From Halisarca cf. caerulea (Eukaryota; Porifera; Demospongiae; Chondrillida; Halisarcidae), in NCBI GenBank assembly GCA_963170055.1, contig CAUJGJ010000107.1:104095-168094 (forward strand): DNA of 64,000 nucleotides, in the 5' to 3' direction. Shown piece after piece: positions 7,005-21,200 of the stretch. How positions within the stretch are numbered: the first letter of the stretch is position 1; each line of letters opens with the position of its first letter. The position numbers and the translations under genes are program-made. The notes below the pieces were generated by a model. The model searched no databases. It worked only from the letters and a program-made list of their open reading frames with translations, and was not told the origin of the DNA.

Positions 7005-9912
7005 TTAGTATTAGCACCAGCATATCCAACACTACACGAATACGCCCACAGTACTTATGAAATTTCATGTGTGTCTACAAGAAATGTGCGTGGTGCTAGT
7101 GCCAAATATTGGTATTAGCACCAGCATATCCAACATTACACAAATACGCCCACAGCACTTCAGAAACTTCATGTGTGTCCACTGGGAATGTGCGTGGTGC
7201 TAGTGCTAAATATTGGTATTAGCACCAGCATATCCAACACTACAAAAATACGCCCACAGATCTAACGAAACTCCATGTATGTCCAATGGGAATGTGCGTG
7301 GTGCTAGTGCCAAACATTGGTATTAGCACCAGCATACCCAAAACTACACAAATACACCCACAGTACTTATGAAATTTCATGCGTGTCTACTAGGAACGTG
7401 TGTGGTGCTACTGCGAAATATTAGTTAGTACCAGCATATCCAACACTACACAAATACGCCCACAGCACTTCAGAAACTTCATGTGTGTCCACTGGGAATG
7501 TGCGTGATGCTAGTGCCAAATATTGGTATTAGCACCACCATATCCAACACTACACAAATACGCCCACAGCACTTCAGAAAGGTCATGTGTGTCCACTGGG
7601 AATGTGCGTGGTGCTGGTGCCAAATATTGGTATTAGCACCAGCATATCCAACACTACACAAATACGCCCACAGTACTTCAGAAAGGTCATGTGTGTCCAC
7701 TGGGAATGTGCGTGGTGCTAGTGCCAAATATTGGTATTAGCACCAGCATATCCAACATTACACAAATACGCCCACAGTTGTTAAGAAACTTCATGTGTGT
7801 CCACTGGGAATGTGCGTGGTGCAAGTGCCAAATATTGGTATTAGCACCAGCATATCCAACACTACACAAAAGCGACCACAGCACTTCAGAAAGGTCATGT
7901 GTGTCCACTGGGAATGTGCGTGGTGCTAGTGCCAAATATTGGTATTAGCACCAGCATATCCAACACTACATAAATACGCCGACAGCACTTCAGAAACTTC
8001 ATGTGTGTCCACTGGGAATGTGCGTGGTGCTAGTTCCAAATATTGGTATTAGCACAAGCATATCCAACACTACACAAATACGCCCACAGCACTTCAGAAA
8101 GGTCATGTGTGTCCACTGGGAATGTGCGTGGTGCTAGTGCCAAATATCGGTATTAGCACCAGCATATCCAACACTACACAAATACGCCCACAGCACTTCA
8201 GACAGGTCATGTGTGTCCACTGGGAATGTGCGTGGTGCTAGTGCCAAATATTGGTATTAGCACCAGCATATCCAACATTACACAAATACGCCCAGAGTAG
8301 TTAAGAAACTTCATGTGTGTCCACTGGGAATGTGCGTGGTGCTAGTTCCAAATATTGGTATTAGCACCAGCATATCCAACACTACACAAATGCGACCACA
8401 GCACTTCAGAAAGGTCATGTGTGTCCACTGGGAATGTGCGTGGTGCTAGTGCCAAATATTAGTATTAGCACCAGCATATCCAACACTACACGAATACGCC
8501 CACAGTACTTATGAAATTTCATGTGTGTCTACAAGAAATGTGCGTGGTGCTAGTGCCAAATATTGGTATTAGCACCAGCATATCCAACATTACACAAATA
8601 CGCCCACAGCACTTCAGAAACTTCATGTGTGTCCACTGGGAATGTGCGTGGTGCTAGTGCTAAATATTGGTATTAGCACCAGCATATCCAACACTACACA
8701 AATACGCCCACAGATCTAACGAAACTCCATGTATGTCCAATGGGAATGTGCGTGGTGCTAGTGCCAAACATTGGTATTAGCACCAGCATACCCAAAACTA
8801 CACAAATACACCCACAGTACTTATGAAAATTCATGTGTGTCTACTAGGAACGTGTGTGGTGCTACTGCGAAATATTAGTTAGTACCAGCATATCCAACAC
8901 TACACAAATACGCCCACAGCACTTCAGAAACTTCATGTGTGTCCACTGGGAATGTGCGTGATGCTAGTGCCAAATATTGGTATTAGCACCACCATATCCA
9001 ACACTACACAAATACGCCCACAGCACTTCAGAAAGGTCATGTGTGTCCACTGGGAATGTGCGTGGTGCTGGTGCCAAATATTGGTATTAGCACCAGCATA
9101 TCCAACACTACACAAATACGCCCACAGTACTTCAGAAAGGTCATGTGTGTCCACTGGGAATGTGCGTGGTGCTAGTGCCAAATATTGGTATTAGCACCAG
9201 CATATCCAACACTACACAAATACGCCCACAGTTGTTAAGAAACTTCATGTGTGTCCACTGGGAATGTGCGTGGTGCAAGTGCCAAATATTGGTATTAGCA
9301 CCAGCATATCCAACACTACACAAAAGCGACCACAGCACTTCAGAAAGGTCATGTGTGTCCACTGGGAATGTGCGTGGTGCTAGTGCCAAATATTGGTATT
9401 AGCACCAGCATATCCAACACTACATAAATACGCCGACAGCACTTCAGATACATCATGTGTGTCCACTGGGAATGTGCGTGGTGCTAGTTCCAAATATTGG
9501 TATTAGCACAAGCATATCCAACACTACACAAATACGCCCACAGCACTTCAGAAAGGTCATGTGTGTCCACTGGGAATGTGCGTGGTGCTAGTGCCAAATA
9601 TTGGTATTAGCACCAGCATATCCAACACTACACAAATACGCCCACAGCACTTCAGACAGGTCATGTGTGTCCACTGGGAATGTGAGTGGTGCTAGTGCCA
9701 AATATTGGTATTAGCACCAGCATATCCAACATTACACAAATACGCCCACAGTAGTTAAGAAACTTCATGTGTGTCCACTGGGAATGTGCGTGGTGCTAGT
9801 GCCAAATATTGGTATTAGCACCAGCATATCCAACACTACACAAATGCGACCACAGCACTTCAGAAAGGTCATGTGTGTCCACTGGGAATGTGCGTGGTGC
9901 TAGTGCCAAATA
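7005..9912 (+). repeat. HOR: 14-monomer unit of 1454 bp, two copies
   Basis: Copy 1 (about 7005-8458) and copy 2 (about 8459-9912) share the same ordered variants at a 1454-bp offset. These include TACACGAATACGCCC, the TCTACAAGAAATG monomer, an AGATCTAACGAAACTCCATG tail, and a short monomer reading GCGAAATATTAGTTAGTACC (about 7428 and 8870). The unit is 14 x 104 minus 2 because of that 2-bp-short monomer. A few substitutions distinguish the copies. Confidence 0.85.
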
Positions 9913-10552
9913 TTGGTATTAGCACCAGCATATCCAACACTACACAAATGCGACCACAGCACTTCAGAAAGGTCATGTGTGTCCACTGGGAATGTGCGTG
10001 GTGCTAGTGCCAAATATTGGTATTAGCACCAGCATATCCAACATTACACAAATACGCCCACAGTAGTTAAGAAACTTCATGTGTGTCCACTGGGAATGTG
10101 CGTGGTGCTAGTGCCAAATATTGGTATTAGCACCAGCATATCCAACACTACACAAATGCGACCACAGCACTTCAGAAAGGTCATGTGTGTCCACTGGGAA
10201 TGTGCGTGGTGCTAGTGCCAAATATTGGTATTAGCACCAGCATATCCAACACTACACAAATGCGACCACAGCACTTCAGAAAGGTCATGTGTGTCCACTG
10301 GGAATGTGCGTGGTGCTAGTGCCAAATATTGGTATTAGCACCAGCATATCCAACATTACACAAATACGCCCACAGTAGTTAAGAAACTTCATGTGTGTCC
10401 ACTGGGAATGTGCGTGGTGCAAGTGCCAAATATTGGTATTAGTACCAGCATATCCAACACTACACAAATGCGACAACAGCACTTCAGAAAGGTCATGTGT
10501 GTCCACTGGGAATGTGCGTGGTGCTAGTGCCAAATATTGGTATTAGCACCAG
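9721..10552 (+). repeat. HOR: 3-monomer unit of 312 bp
   Basis: A trimer of one CATTACAC/TAGTTAAGAAACTTC monomer followed by two ATGCGACCACAGCAC/GAAAGGTCA monomers repeats at 9721, 10033 and 10345 (last copy incomplete). It overlaps the end of the second 1454-bp copy, whose last monomers seeded it. Confidence 0.8.
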
Positions 10553-13500
10553 CATATCCAACACTACACAAATACGCCGACAGCACTTCAGAAACTTCAT
10601 GTGTGTCCACTGGGAATGTGCGTGGTGCTAGTGCCAAATATTGGTATTAGCACCAGCATATCCAACACTACACAAATACGCCCACAGAACTTCAGAAAGG
10701 TCATGTGTGTCCACTGGGAATGTGCGTGGTGCTAGTGCCAAATATTGGTATTAGCACCAGCATATCAAACACTACACAAATACGCCGTCAGCACTTCAGA
10801 AACTTCATGTGTGTCCACTGGGAATGTGCGTGGTGCTAGTGCCAAATATTGGTATTAGCACCAGCATATCCAACACTACAAAAATACGCCCACAGCACTT
10901 CAGAAAGGTCATGTGTGTCCACTGGGAATGTGCGTGGTGCTAGTGCCAAATATTGGTATTAGCACCACCATATCCAACACTACACAAATACGCCCACAGC
11001 ACTTAAGAAACTTTGTGTGTCCACTGGGAATGCGCGTGGTGCTAGTGCCAAATATTGGTATTAGCACCAGCATATCCAACACTACACAAATGCGACCACA
11101 GCACTTCAGAAAGGTCATGTGTGTCCACTGGGAATGTGCGTGGTGCTAGTGCCAAATATTGGTATTAGCACCAGCATATCCAACATTACACAAATACGCC
11201 CACAGTAGTTAAGAATCTTCATGTGTGTCCACTGGGAATGTGTGTGGTGCTAGTGCCAAATATTGGTATTAGCACCACTATATCCAACACTACACAAATA
11301 CGCCCACAGATCTTCAGAAACTTAATGTGTGTCTACTGGGAATGTGCGTGGTGCTAGTACCAAATATTGGTATTAGCACCAGCATATCCAACACTACACA
11401 AATACGCCCACAGCACTTCAGAAAGGTCATGTGTGTCCACTGGGAATGTGCGTGGTGCTAGTGCCAAATATTGGTATTAGCACCACCATATCCAACACTA
11501 CACAAATACGCCCACAGCACTTCAGAAAGGTCACGTGTGTCCACTGGGAATGTGCGTGGTGCTAGTGCCAAATATTGGTATTAGCACCAGCATATCCAAC
11601 ATTACACAAATACTTCCACAGTAGTTAAAAATCTTCATGTGTGTCCTCTGGGAATGTGCGTGGTGCTAGTGCCAAATATTGGTATTAGCACCACCATATC
11701 CAACACTACAGAAATACGCCCACAGCACTTCAGAAACTTCATGTGTGACCACTGGGAATGTGCGTGGTGCTAGTGCCAAATATTGGTATTAGCACCACCA
11801 TATCCAACACTACACAAATACGCCCACAGCACTTCAGAAAGGTCATGTGTGTCCACTGGGAATGTGCGTGGTGCTAGTGCCAAATATTGGTATTAGCACC
11901 AGCATATCCAACACTACACAAATACGCCCACAGAACTTCAGAAACTTCATGTGTGTCCACTGGGAATGTGCGTGGTGCTAGTGCCAAATATTGGTATTAG
12001 CACCAGCATATCCAACACTACACAAATACGCCCACAGCACTTCAGAAACTTCATGTGTGTTCACTGGGAATGTGCGTGGTGCTAGTGCCAAATATTGGTA
12101 TTAGCACCAGCATATCCAACACTACACAAATACGCCCACAGCACTTCAGAAAGGTCATGTGTGTCCACTGGGAATATGCGTGGTGCTAGTGCCAAATATT
12201 GGTATTAGCACCAGCATATCCAACACTGCACAAATACGCCCACAGCACTTCAGAAAGGTCATGTGTGTCCACAGGGAATGTGCGTGGTGCTAGTGCCAAA
12301 TATTGGTATTAGCACCAGCATATCCAACACTACACAAATACGCCCACAGCACTTCAGAAACTTCATGTGTGTCTACTGGGAATGTGCGTGGTGCTAGTGC
12401 CAAATATTGGTATTAGCACCACCATATCCAACACTACACAAATACGCCCACAGCACTTCAGAAAGGTCATGTGTGTCCACTGGGAATGTGCGTGGTGCTA
12501 GTGCCAAATATTGGTATTAGCACCAGCATATCCTACACTACACAGATACGCCCACAGCACTTCAGAAACCTCATGTGTGTCCCCTGAGAATGTGCGTGGT
12601 GCTAGTGCCAAATATTGGTATTAGCACCACCATATCCAACACTACACAAATACGCCCACAGCATATAAGAAACTTCATGTGTGTCCACTGGGAAAGTGCG
12701 TGGTGCTAGTGCCAAATATTGGTATTAACACCAGCATATCCAACACTACACAAATACGCCCACAGCACTTCAGAAACTTCATGTGTGTCCACTGGGAATG
12801 TGCATGGTGCTAGTGCCAAATATTGGTATTAGCACCACCGCATCCAACACTACACAAATGCGCCCACAGTACTTCAGAAAGGTTATGTGTGTCCACTGGG
12901 AATGCGCGTGGTGCCAGTGCCAAATATTGGTATTAGCACCAGCATATCCAACATTACACAAATACGCCCACAGTAGTTAAGAATCTTTATGTGTGTCCAC
13001 TGGGAATGTGTGTGGTGCTAGTGCCAAATATTGGTATTAGCACCAGCATATCCAACACTACACAAATACGCCCACAGATCTTCAGAAACTTATTGTGTGT
13101 CTACTGGGAATGTGCGTGGTGCTAGTACCAAATATTTGTATTAGCACCATTATATCAAACACTACACAAATACGCCCACAGCACTTCAGAAAGGTCATGT
13201 GTGTCCACTGGGAATGTGCGTGGTGCTAGTGCCAAATATTGGTATTAGCACCACCATATCCAACACTACACAAATACGCCCACAGCACTTCAGAAAGGTC
13301 ATGTGTGTCCACTGGGAATGTGCGTGGTGCTAGTGCCAAATATTGGTATTAGCACCAACATATCCAACATTACACAAATACGCCCACAGTAGTTAAAAAT
13401 CTTCATGTGTGTCCAATGGGAATGTGTGTGGTGCTAGTGCCATATATTGGTATTAGCACCACCATATCCAACACTACACAAATACGCCCACAGCACTTCA

Positions 13501-15282
13501 GAAACTTCATGTGTGTCCACTGGGAATGTGCGTGGTGTTAGTGCCAAATATTGGTATTAGCACCAGCATATCCAACACTAAACAAAGACGCCCACAGCAC
13601 TTCAGAAAGGTCATGTGTGTCCACTGGGAATGTGCGTGGTGCTAGTGCCAAATATTGGTATTAGCACCAGCATATCCAACATTACACAAATACGCCCACA
13701 GTAGTTAAAAATCTTCATGCGTGTCCAATGGGAATGTGTGTGGTGCTAGTGCCATATATGGTATTAGCACCACCATATCCAACACTACACAAATACGCCC
13801 ACAGCACTTCAGAAACTTCATGTGTGTCCACTGGGAATGTGCGTGGTGCTAGGTCCAAATAATGGTATTAGCACCAGCATATCCAACACTACACAGATAC
13901 GCCCACAGCACTTCAGCAAGGTCATGTGTGTCCACTGGGAATGTGCGTGGTGCTAGTGCCAAATATTGGTATTAGCACCACCATATCCAACACTACACAA
14001 ATACGCCCACAGCACTTCAGTAAGGTCATGTGTGTCCACTGGGAATGTGCGTGGTGCTAGTGCCAAATATTGGTATTAGCACCAGCATATCCAACATTAC
14101 ACAAATACGCCCACAGCATATAAGAAACTTCATGTGTGTCCACTGGGAAAGTGCGTGGTGCTAGTGCCAAATATTGGTATTAGCACCACCACATCCAACA
14201 CTACACAAATGCGCCCACAGTACTTCAGAAAGGTCATGTGTGTCCACTGGGAATGCGCGTGGTGCCAGTGCCAAATATTGGTATTAGCACCAGCATATCC
14301 AACATTACACAAATACGCCCACAGTAGTTAAGAATCTTCATGTGTGTCCACTGGGAATGTGTGTGGTGCTAGTGCCAAATATTGGTATTAGCACCAGCAT
14401 ATCCAACACTACACAAATACGCCCACAGCACTTCAGAAAGGTCATGTGTGTCCACTGGGAATGTGCGTGGTGCTAGTGCCAAATATTGGTATTAGCACCA
14501 CCATATCCAACACTACACAAATACGCCCACAGCACTTCAGAAAGGTCACGTGTGTCCACTGGGAATGTGCGTGGTGCTAGTGCCAAATATTGGTATTAGC
14601 ACCAGCATATCCAACATTACACAAATACTTCCACAGTAGTTAAAAATCTTCATGTGTGTCCTCTGGGAATGTGCGTGGTGCTAGTGCCAAATATTGGTAT
14701 TAGCACCACCATATCCAACACTACAGAAATACGCCCACAGCACTTCAGAAACTTCATGTGTGTCCACTGGGAATGTGCGTGGTGCTAGTGCCAAATATTG
14801 GTATTAGCACCACCATATCCAACACTACAAAAATATGCCCACAGCACTTCAGAAACTTCATGTGTGTTCACTGGGAATGTGCGTGGTGCTAGTGCCAAAT
14901 ATTGGTATTAGCACCACCATATCCAACACTACACAAATACGCCCACAGCACTTCAGAAAGGTCATGTGTGTCCACTGGGAATGTGCGTGGTGCTAGTGCC
15001 AAATATTGGTATTAGCACCAGCATATCCAACACTACACAAATACGCCCACAGCACTTCAGAAACTTCATGTGTGTCCACTGGGAATGTGCGTGGTGCTAG
15101 TGCCAAATATTGGTATTAGCACCAGCATATCCAACACTACACAAATACGCCCACAGCACTTCAGAAACTTCATGTGTGTTCACTGGGAATGTGCGTGGTG
15201 TTAGTGCCAAATATTGGTATTAGCACCAGCATATCCAACACTACACAAATACGCCCACAGCACTTCAGAAAGGTCATGTGTG
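10553..15282 (+). repeat. Satellite with mixed subtype order
   Basis: Monomers here follow no single long HOR that I can trace, though groups recur. Dimers beginning near 12779, 14130 and 15688 repeat at 1351 and 1558 bp, each a multiple of 104 less 1 or 2. The offsets come from short monomers: AACTTTGTGTGTCC near 11010 (-2) and CCATATATGG near 13755 (-1), with another just beyond at 15346 (CACTGTAAATACG, -2). The segment looks older and less homogenised than the DNA to its right. Confidence 0.75.
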
Positions 15283-18200
15283 TTCACTGGAAATGTGCGT
15301 GGTGCTAGTGCCAAATATTGGTATTAGCACCAGCATATCCAACACTGTAAATACGCCCACAGCACTTCAGAAAGGTCATGTGTGTCCACAGGGAATGTGC
15401 GTGGTGCTAGTGCCAAATATTGGTATTAGCACCAGCATATCCAACACTACACAAATACGCCCACAGCACTTCAGAAACTTCATGTGTGTCTACTGGGAAT
15501 GTGCGTGGTGCTAGTGCCAAATATTGGTATTAGCACCACCATATCCAACACTACACAAATACGCCCACAGCACTTCAGAAAGGTCATGTGTGTCCACTGG
15601 GAATGTGCGTGGTGCTAGTGCCAAATATTGGTATTAACAACAGCATATCCAACATTACACAAATACGCCCACAGCATATAAGAAACTTCATGTGTGTCCA
15701 CTAGGAAAGTGCGTGGTGCTAGTGCCAAATATTGGTATTAGCACCACCACATCCAACACTACACAAATGCGCCCACAGTACTTCAGAAAGGTCATGTGTG
15801 TCCACTGGGAATGCGCGTGGTGCCAGTGCCAAATATTGGTATTAGCACCAGCATATCCAACATTACACAAATACGCCCACAGTAGTTAAGAATCTTCATG
15901 TGTGTCCACTGGGAATGTGTGTGGTGCTAGTGCCAAATATTGGTATTAGCACCACTATATCCAACACTACACAAATACGCCCACAGATCTTCAGAAACTT
16001 AATGTGTGTCTACTGGGAATGTGCGTGGTGCTAGTACCAAATATTGGTATTAGCACCAGCATATACAACACTATACAAATACGCCCACAGCACTTCAGAA
16101 AGGTCATGTGTGTCCACTGGGAATGTGCGTGGTGCTAGTGCCAAATATTGGTATTAGCACCAGCATATCCTACACTACACAGATACGCCCACAGCACTTC
16201 AGAAACTTCATGTGTGTCCCCTGAGAATGTGCGTGGTGCTAGTGCCAAATATTGGTATTAGCACCACCATATCCAACACTACACAAATACGCCCACAGCA
16301 TATAAGAAACTTCATGTGTGTCTACTGGGAATGTGCGTGGTGCTAGTACCAAATATTGGTATTAGCACCAGCATATCCAACACTACACAAATACGCCCAC
16401 AGCACTTCAGAAAGGTCACGTGTGTCCACTGGGAATGTGCGTGGTGCTAGTGCCAAATATTGGTATTAGCACCAGCATATCCAACATTACACAAATACTT
16501 CCACAGTAGTTAAAAATCTTCATGTGTGTCCTCTGGGAATGTGCGTGGTGCTAGTGCCAAATATTGGTATTAGCACCAGCATATCCAACACTACAGAAAT
16601 ACGCCCACAGCACTTCAGAAACTTCATGTGTGTCCACTGGGAATGTGCGTGGTGCTAGTGCCAAATATTGGTATTAGCACCACCATATCCAACACTACAA
16701 AAATACGCCCACAGCACTTCAGAAAGGTCATGTGTGTCCACTGGGAATGTGCGTGGTGCTAGTGCCAAAAATTGGTATTAGCACCAGCATATCCAACACT
16801 ACACAAATACGCCCACAGAACTTCAGAAACTTCATGTGTGTCCACTGGGAATGTGCGTGGTGCTAGTGCCAAATATTGGTATTAGCACCAGCATATCCAA
16901 CACTACACAAATACGCCCACAGCACTTCAGAAACTTCATGTGTGTTCACTGGGAATGTGCGTGGTGTTAGTGCCAAATATTGGTATTAGCACCAGCATAT
17001 CCAACACTACACAAATACGCCCACAGCACTTCAGAAAGGTCATGTGTGTCCACTGGAAATGTGCGTGGTGCTAGTGCCAAATATTGGTATTAGCACCAGC
17101 ATATCCAACACTGCACAAATACGCCCACAGCACTTCAGAAAGGTCATGTGTGTCCACAGGGAATGTGCGTGGTGCTAGTGCCAAATATTGGTATTAGCAC
17201 CAGCATATCCAACACTACACAAATACGCCCACAGCACTTCAGAAACTTCATGTGTGTCTACTGGGAATGTGCGTGGTGCTAGTGCCAAATATTGGTATTA
17301 GCACCACCATATCCAACACTACACAAATACGCCCACAGCACTTCAGAAAGGTCATGTGTGTCCACTGGGAATGTGCGTGGTGCTAGTGCCAAATATTGGT
17401 ATTAGCACCAGCATATCCTACACTACACAGATACGCCCACAGCACTTCAGAAACTTCATGTGTGTCCCCTGAGAATGTGCGTGGTGCTAGTGCCAAATAT
17501 TGGTATTAGCACCACCATATCCAACACTACACAAATACGCCCACAGCATATAAGAAACTTCATGTGTGTCCACTGGGAAAGTGCGTGGTGCTAGTGCCAA
17601 ATATTGGTATTAACACCAGCATATCCAACACTACACAAATACGCCCACAGCACTTCAGAAACTTCATGTGTGTCCACTGGGAATGTGCGTGGTGCTAGTG
17701 CCAAATATTGGTATTAGCACCACCACATCCAACACTACACAAATGCGCCCACAGTACTTCAGAAAGGTTATGTGTGTCCACTGGGAATGCGCGTGGTGCC
17801 AGTGCCAAATATTGGTATTAGCACCAGCATATCCAACACTACACAAATACGCCCACAGCACATCAGAAAGGTCATGTGTGTCCACTGGGAATGTGCGTGG
17901 TGCTAGTGCCAAATATTGGTATTAGCACCACCATATCCAACACTACACAAATACGCCCACAGCACTTCAGAAAGGTCATGTGTGTCCACTGGGAATGTGC
18001 GTGGTGCTAGTGCCAAATATTGGTATTAGCACCAGCATATCCAACATTACACAAATACGCCCACAGTAGTTAAAAATCTTCATGTGTGTCCAATGGGAAT
18101 GTGTGTGGTGCTAGTGCCATATATTGGTATTAGCACCACCATATCCAACACTACACAAATACGCCCACAGCACTTCAGAAACTTCATGTGTGTCCACTGG

Positions 18201-21200
18201 GAATGTGCGTGGTGCTAGTGCCAAATATTGGTATTAGCACCACCATATCCAACACTAAACAAAGACGCCCACAGTACTTCAGAAAGGTCATGTGTGTCCA
18301 CTGGGAATGTGCGTGGTGCTAGTGCCAAATATTGGTATTAGCACCAGCATATCCTACACTACACAGATACGCCCACAGCACTTCAGAAACTTCATGTGTG
18401 TCCCCTGAGAATGTACGTGGTGCTAGTGCCAAATATTGGTATTAGCACCACCATATCCAACACTACACAAATACGCCCACAGCACTTCAGAAACTTCATG
18501 TGTGTCCACTGGGAATGTGCGTGGTGCTAGTGCCAAATATTGGTATTAGCACCACCATATCCAACACTACAAAAATACGCCCACAGCACTTCAGAAAGGT
18601 CATGTGTGTCCACTGGGAATGTGCGTGGTGCTAGTGCCAAAAATTGGTATTAGCACCAGCATATCCAACACTACACAAATACGCCCACAGAACTTCAGAA
18701 ACTTCATGTGTGTCCACTGGGAATGTGCGTGGTGCTAGTGCCAAATATTGGTATTAGCACCAGCATATCCAACACTACACAAATACGCCCACAGCACTTC
18801 AGAAACTTCATGTGTGTTCACTGGGAATGTGCGTGGTGTTAGTGCCAAATATTGGTATTAGCACCAGCATATCCAACACTACACAAATACGCCCACAGCA
18901 CTTCAGAAAGGTCATGTGTGTCCACTGGAAATGTGCGTGGTGCTAGTGCCAAATATTGGTATTAGCACCAGCATATCCAACACTGCACAAATACGCCCAC
19001 AGCACTTCAGAAAGGTCATGTGTGTCCACAGGGAATGTGCGTGGTGCTAGTGCCAAATATTGGTATTAGCACCAGCATATCCAACACTACACAAATACGC
19101 CCACAGCACTTCAGAAACTTCATGTGTGTCTACTGGGAATGTGCGTGGTGCTAGTGCCAAATATTGGTATTAGCACCACCATATCCAACACTACACAAAT
19201 ACGCCCACAGCACTTCAGAAAGGTCATGTGTGTCCACTGGGAATGTGCGTGGTGCTAGTGCCAAATATTGGTATTAGCACCAGCATATCCTACACTACAC
19301 AGATACGCCCACAGCACTTCAGAAACTTCATGTGTGTCCCCTGAGAATGTGCGTGGTGCTAGTGCCAAATATTGGTATTAGCACCACCATATCCAACACT
19401 ACACAAATACGCCCACAGCATATAAGAAACTTCATGTGTGTCCACTGGGAAAGTGCGTGGTGCTAGTGCCAAATATTGGTATTAACACCAGCATATCCAA
19501 CACTACACAAATACGCCCACAGCACTTCAGAAACTTCATGTGTGTCCACTGGGAATGTGCGTGGTGCTAGTGCCAAATATTGGTATTAGCACCACCACAT
19601 CCAACACTACACAAATGCGCCCACAGTACTTCAGAAAGGTTATGTGTGTCCACTGGGAATGCGCGTGGTGCCAGTGCCAAATATTGGTATTAGCACCAGC
19701 ATATCCAACACTACACAAATACGCCCACAGCACATCAGAAAGGTCATGTGTGTCCACTGGGAATGTGCGTGGTGCTAGTGCCAAATATTGGTATTAGCAC
19801 CACCATATCCAACACTACACAAATACGCCCACAGCACTTCAGAAAGGTCATGTGTGTCCACTGGGAATGTGCGTGGTGCTAGTGCCAAATATTGGTATTA
19901 GCACCAGCATATCCAACATTACACAAATACGCCCACAGTAGTTAAAAATCTTCATGTGTGTCCAATGGGAATGTGTGTGGTGCTAGTGCCATATATTGGT
20001 ATTAGCACCACCATATCCAACACTACACAAATACGCCCACAGCACTTCAGAAACTTCATGTGTGTCCACTGGGAATGTGCGTGGTGCTAGTGCCAAATAT
20101 TGGTATTAGCACCACCATATCCAACACTAAACAAAGACGCCCACAGTACTTCAGAAAGGTCATGTGTGTCCACTGGGAATGTGCGTGGTGCTAGTGCCAA
20201 ATATTGGTATTAGCACCAGCATATCCTACACTACACAGATACGCCCACAGCACTTCAGAAACTTCATGTGTGTCCCCTGAGAATGTACGTGGTGCTAGTG
20301 CCAAATATTGGTATTAGCACCACCATATCCAACACTACACAAATACGCCCACAGCACTTCAGAAACTTCATGTGTGTCCACTGGGAATGTGCGTGGTGCT
20401 AGTGCCAAATAATGGTATTAGCACCAAAATATCCAACACTACACAGATACGCCCACAGCACTTCAGCAAGGTCATGTGTGTCCACTGGGAATGTGCGTGG
20501 TGCTAGTGCCAAATATTGGTATTAGCACCATCATATCCAACATTACACAAATACGCCCACAGCACTTCAGTAAGGTCATGTGTGTCCACTGGGAATGTGC
20601 GTGGTGCTAGTGCCAAATATTGGTATTAGCACCAGCATATCCAACACTACACAAATACGCCCACAGCACTTCAGAAACTTCATGTGTGTTCACTGGGAAT
20701 GTGCGTGGTGTTAGTGCCAAATATTGGTATTAGCACCAGCATATCCAACACTACACAAATACGCCCACAGCACTTCAGAAAGGTCATGTGTGTCCACTGG
20801 AAATGTGCGTGGTGCTAGTGCCAAATATTGGTATTAGCACCAGCATATCCAACACTGCACAAATACGCCCACAGCACTTCAGAAAGGTCATGTGTGTCCA
20901 CAGGGAATGTGCGTGGTGCTAGTGCCAAATATTGGTATTAGCACCAGCATATCCAACACTACACAAATACGCCCACAGCACTTCAGAAACTTCATGTGTG
21001 TCTACTGGGAATGTGCGTGGTGCTAGTGCCAAATATTGGTATTAGCACCACCATATCCAACACTACACAAATACGCCCACAGCACTTCAGAAAGGTCATG
21101 TGTGTCCACAGGGAATGTGCGTGGTGCTAGTGCCAAATATTGGTATTAGCACCAGCATATCCAACACTACACAAATACGCCCACAGCACTTCAGAAACTT

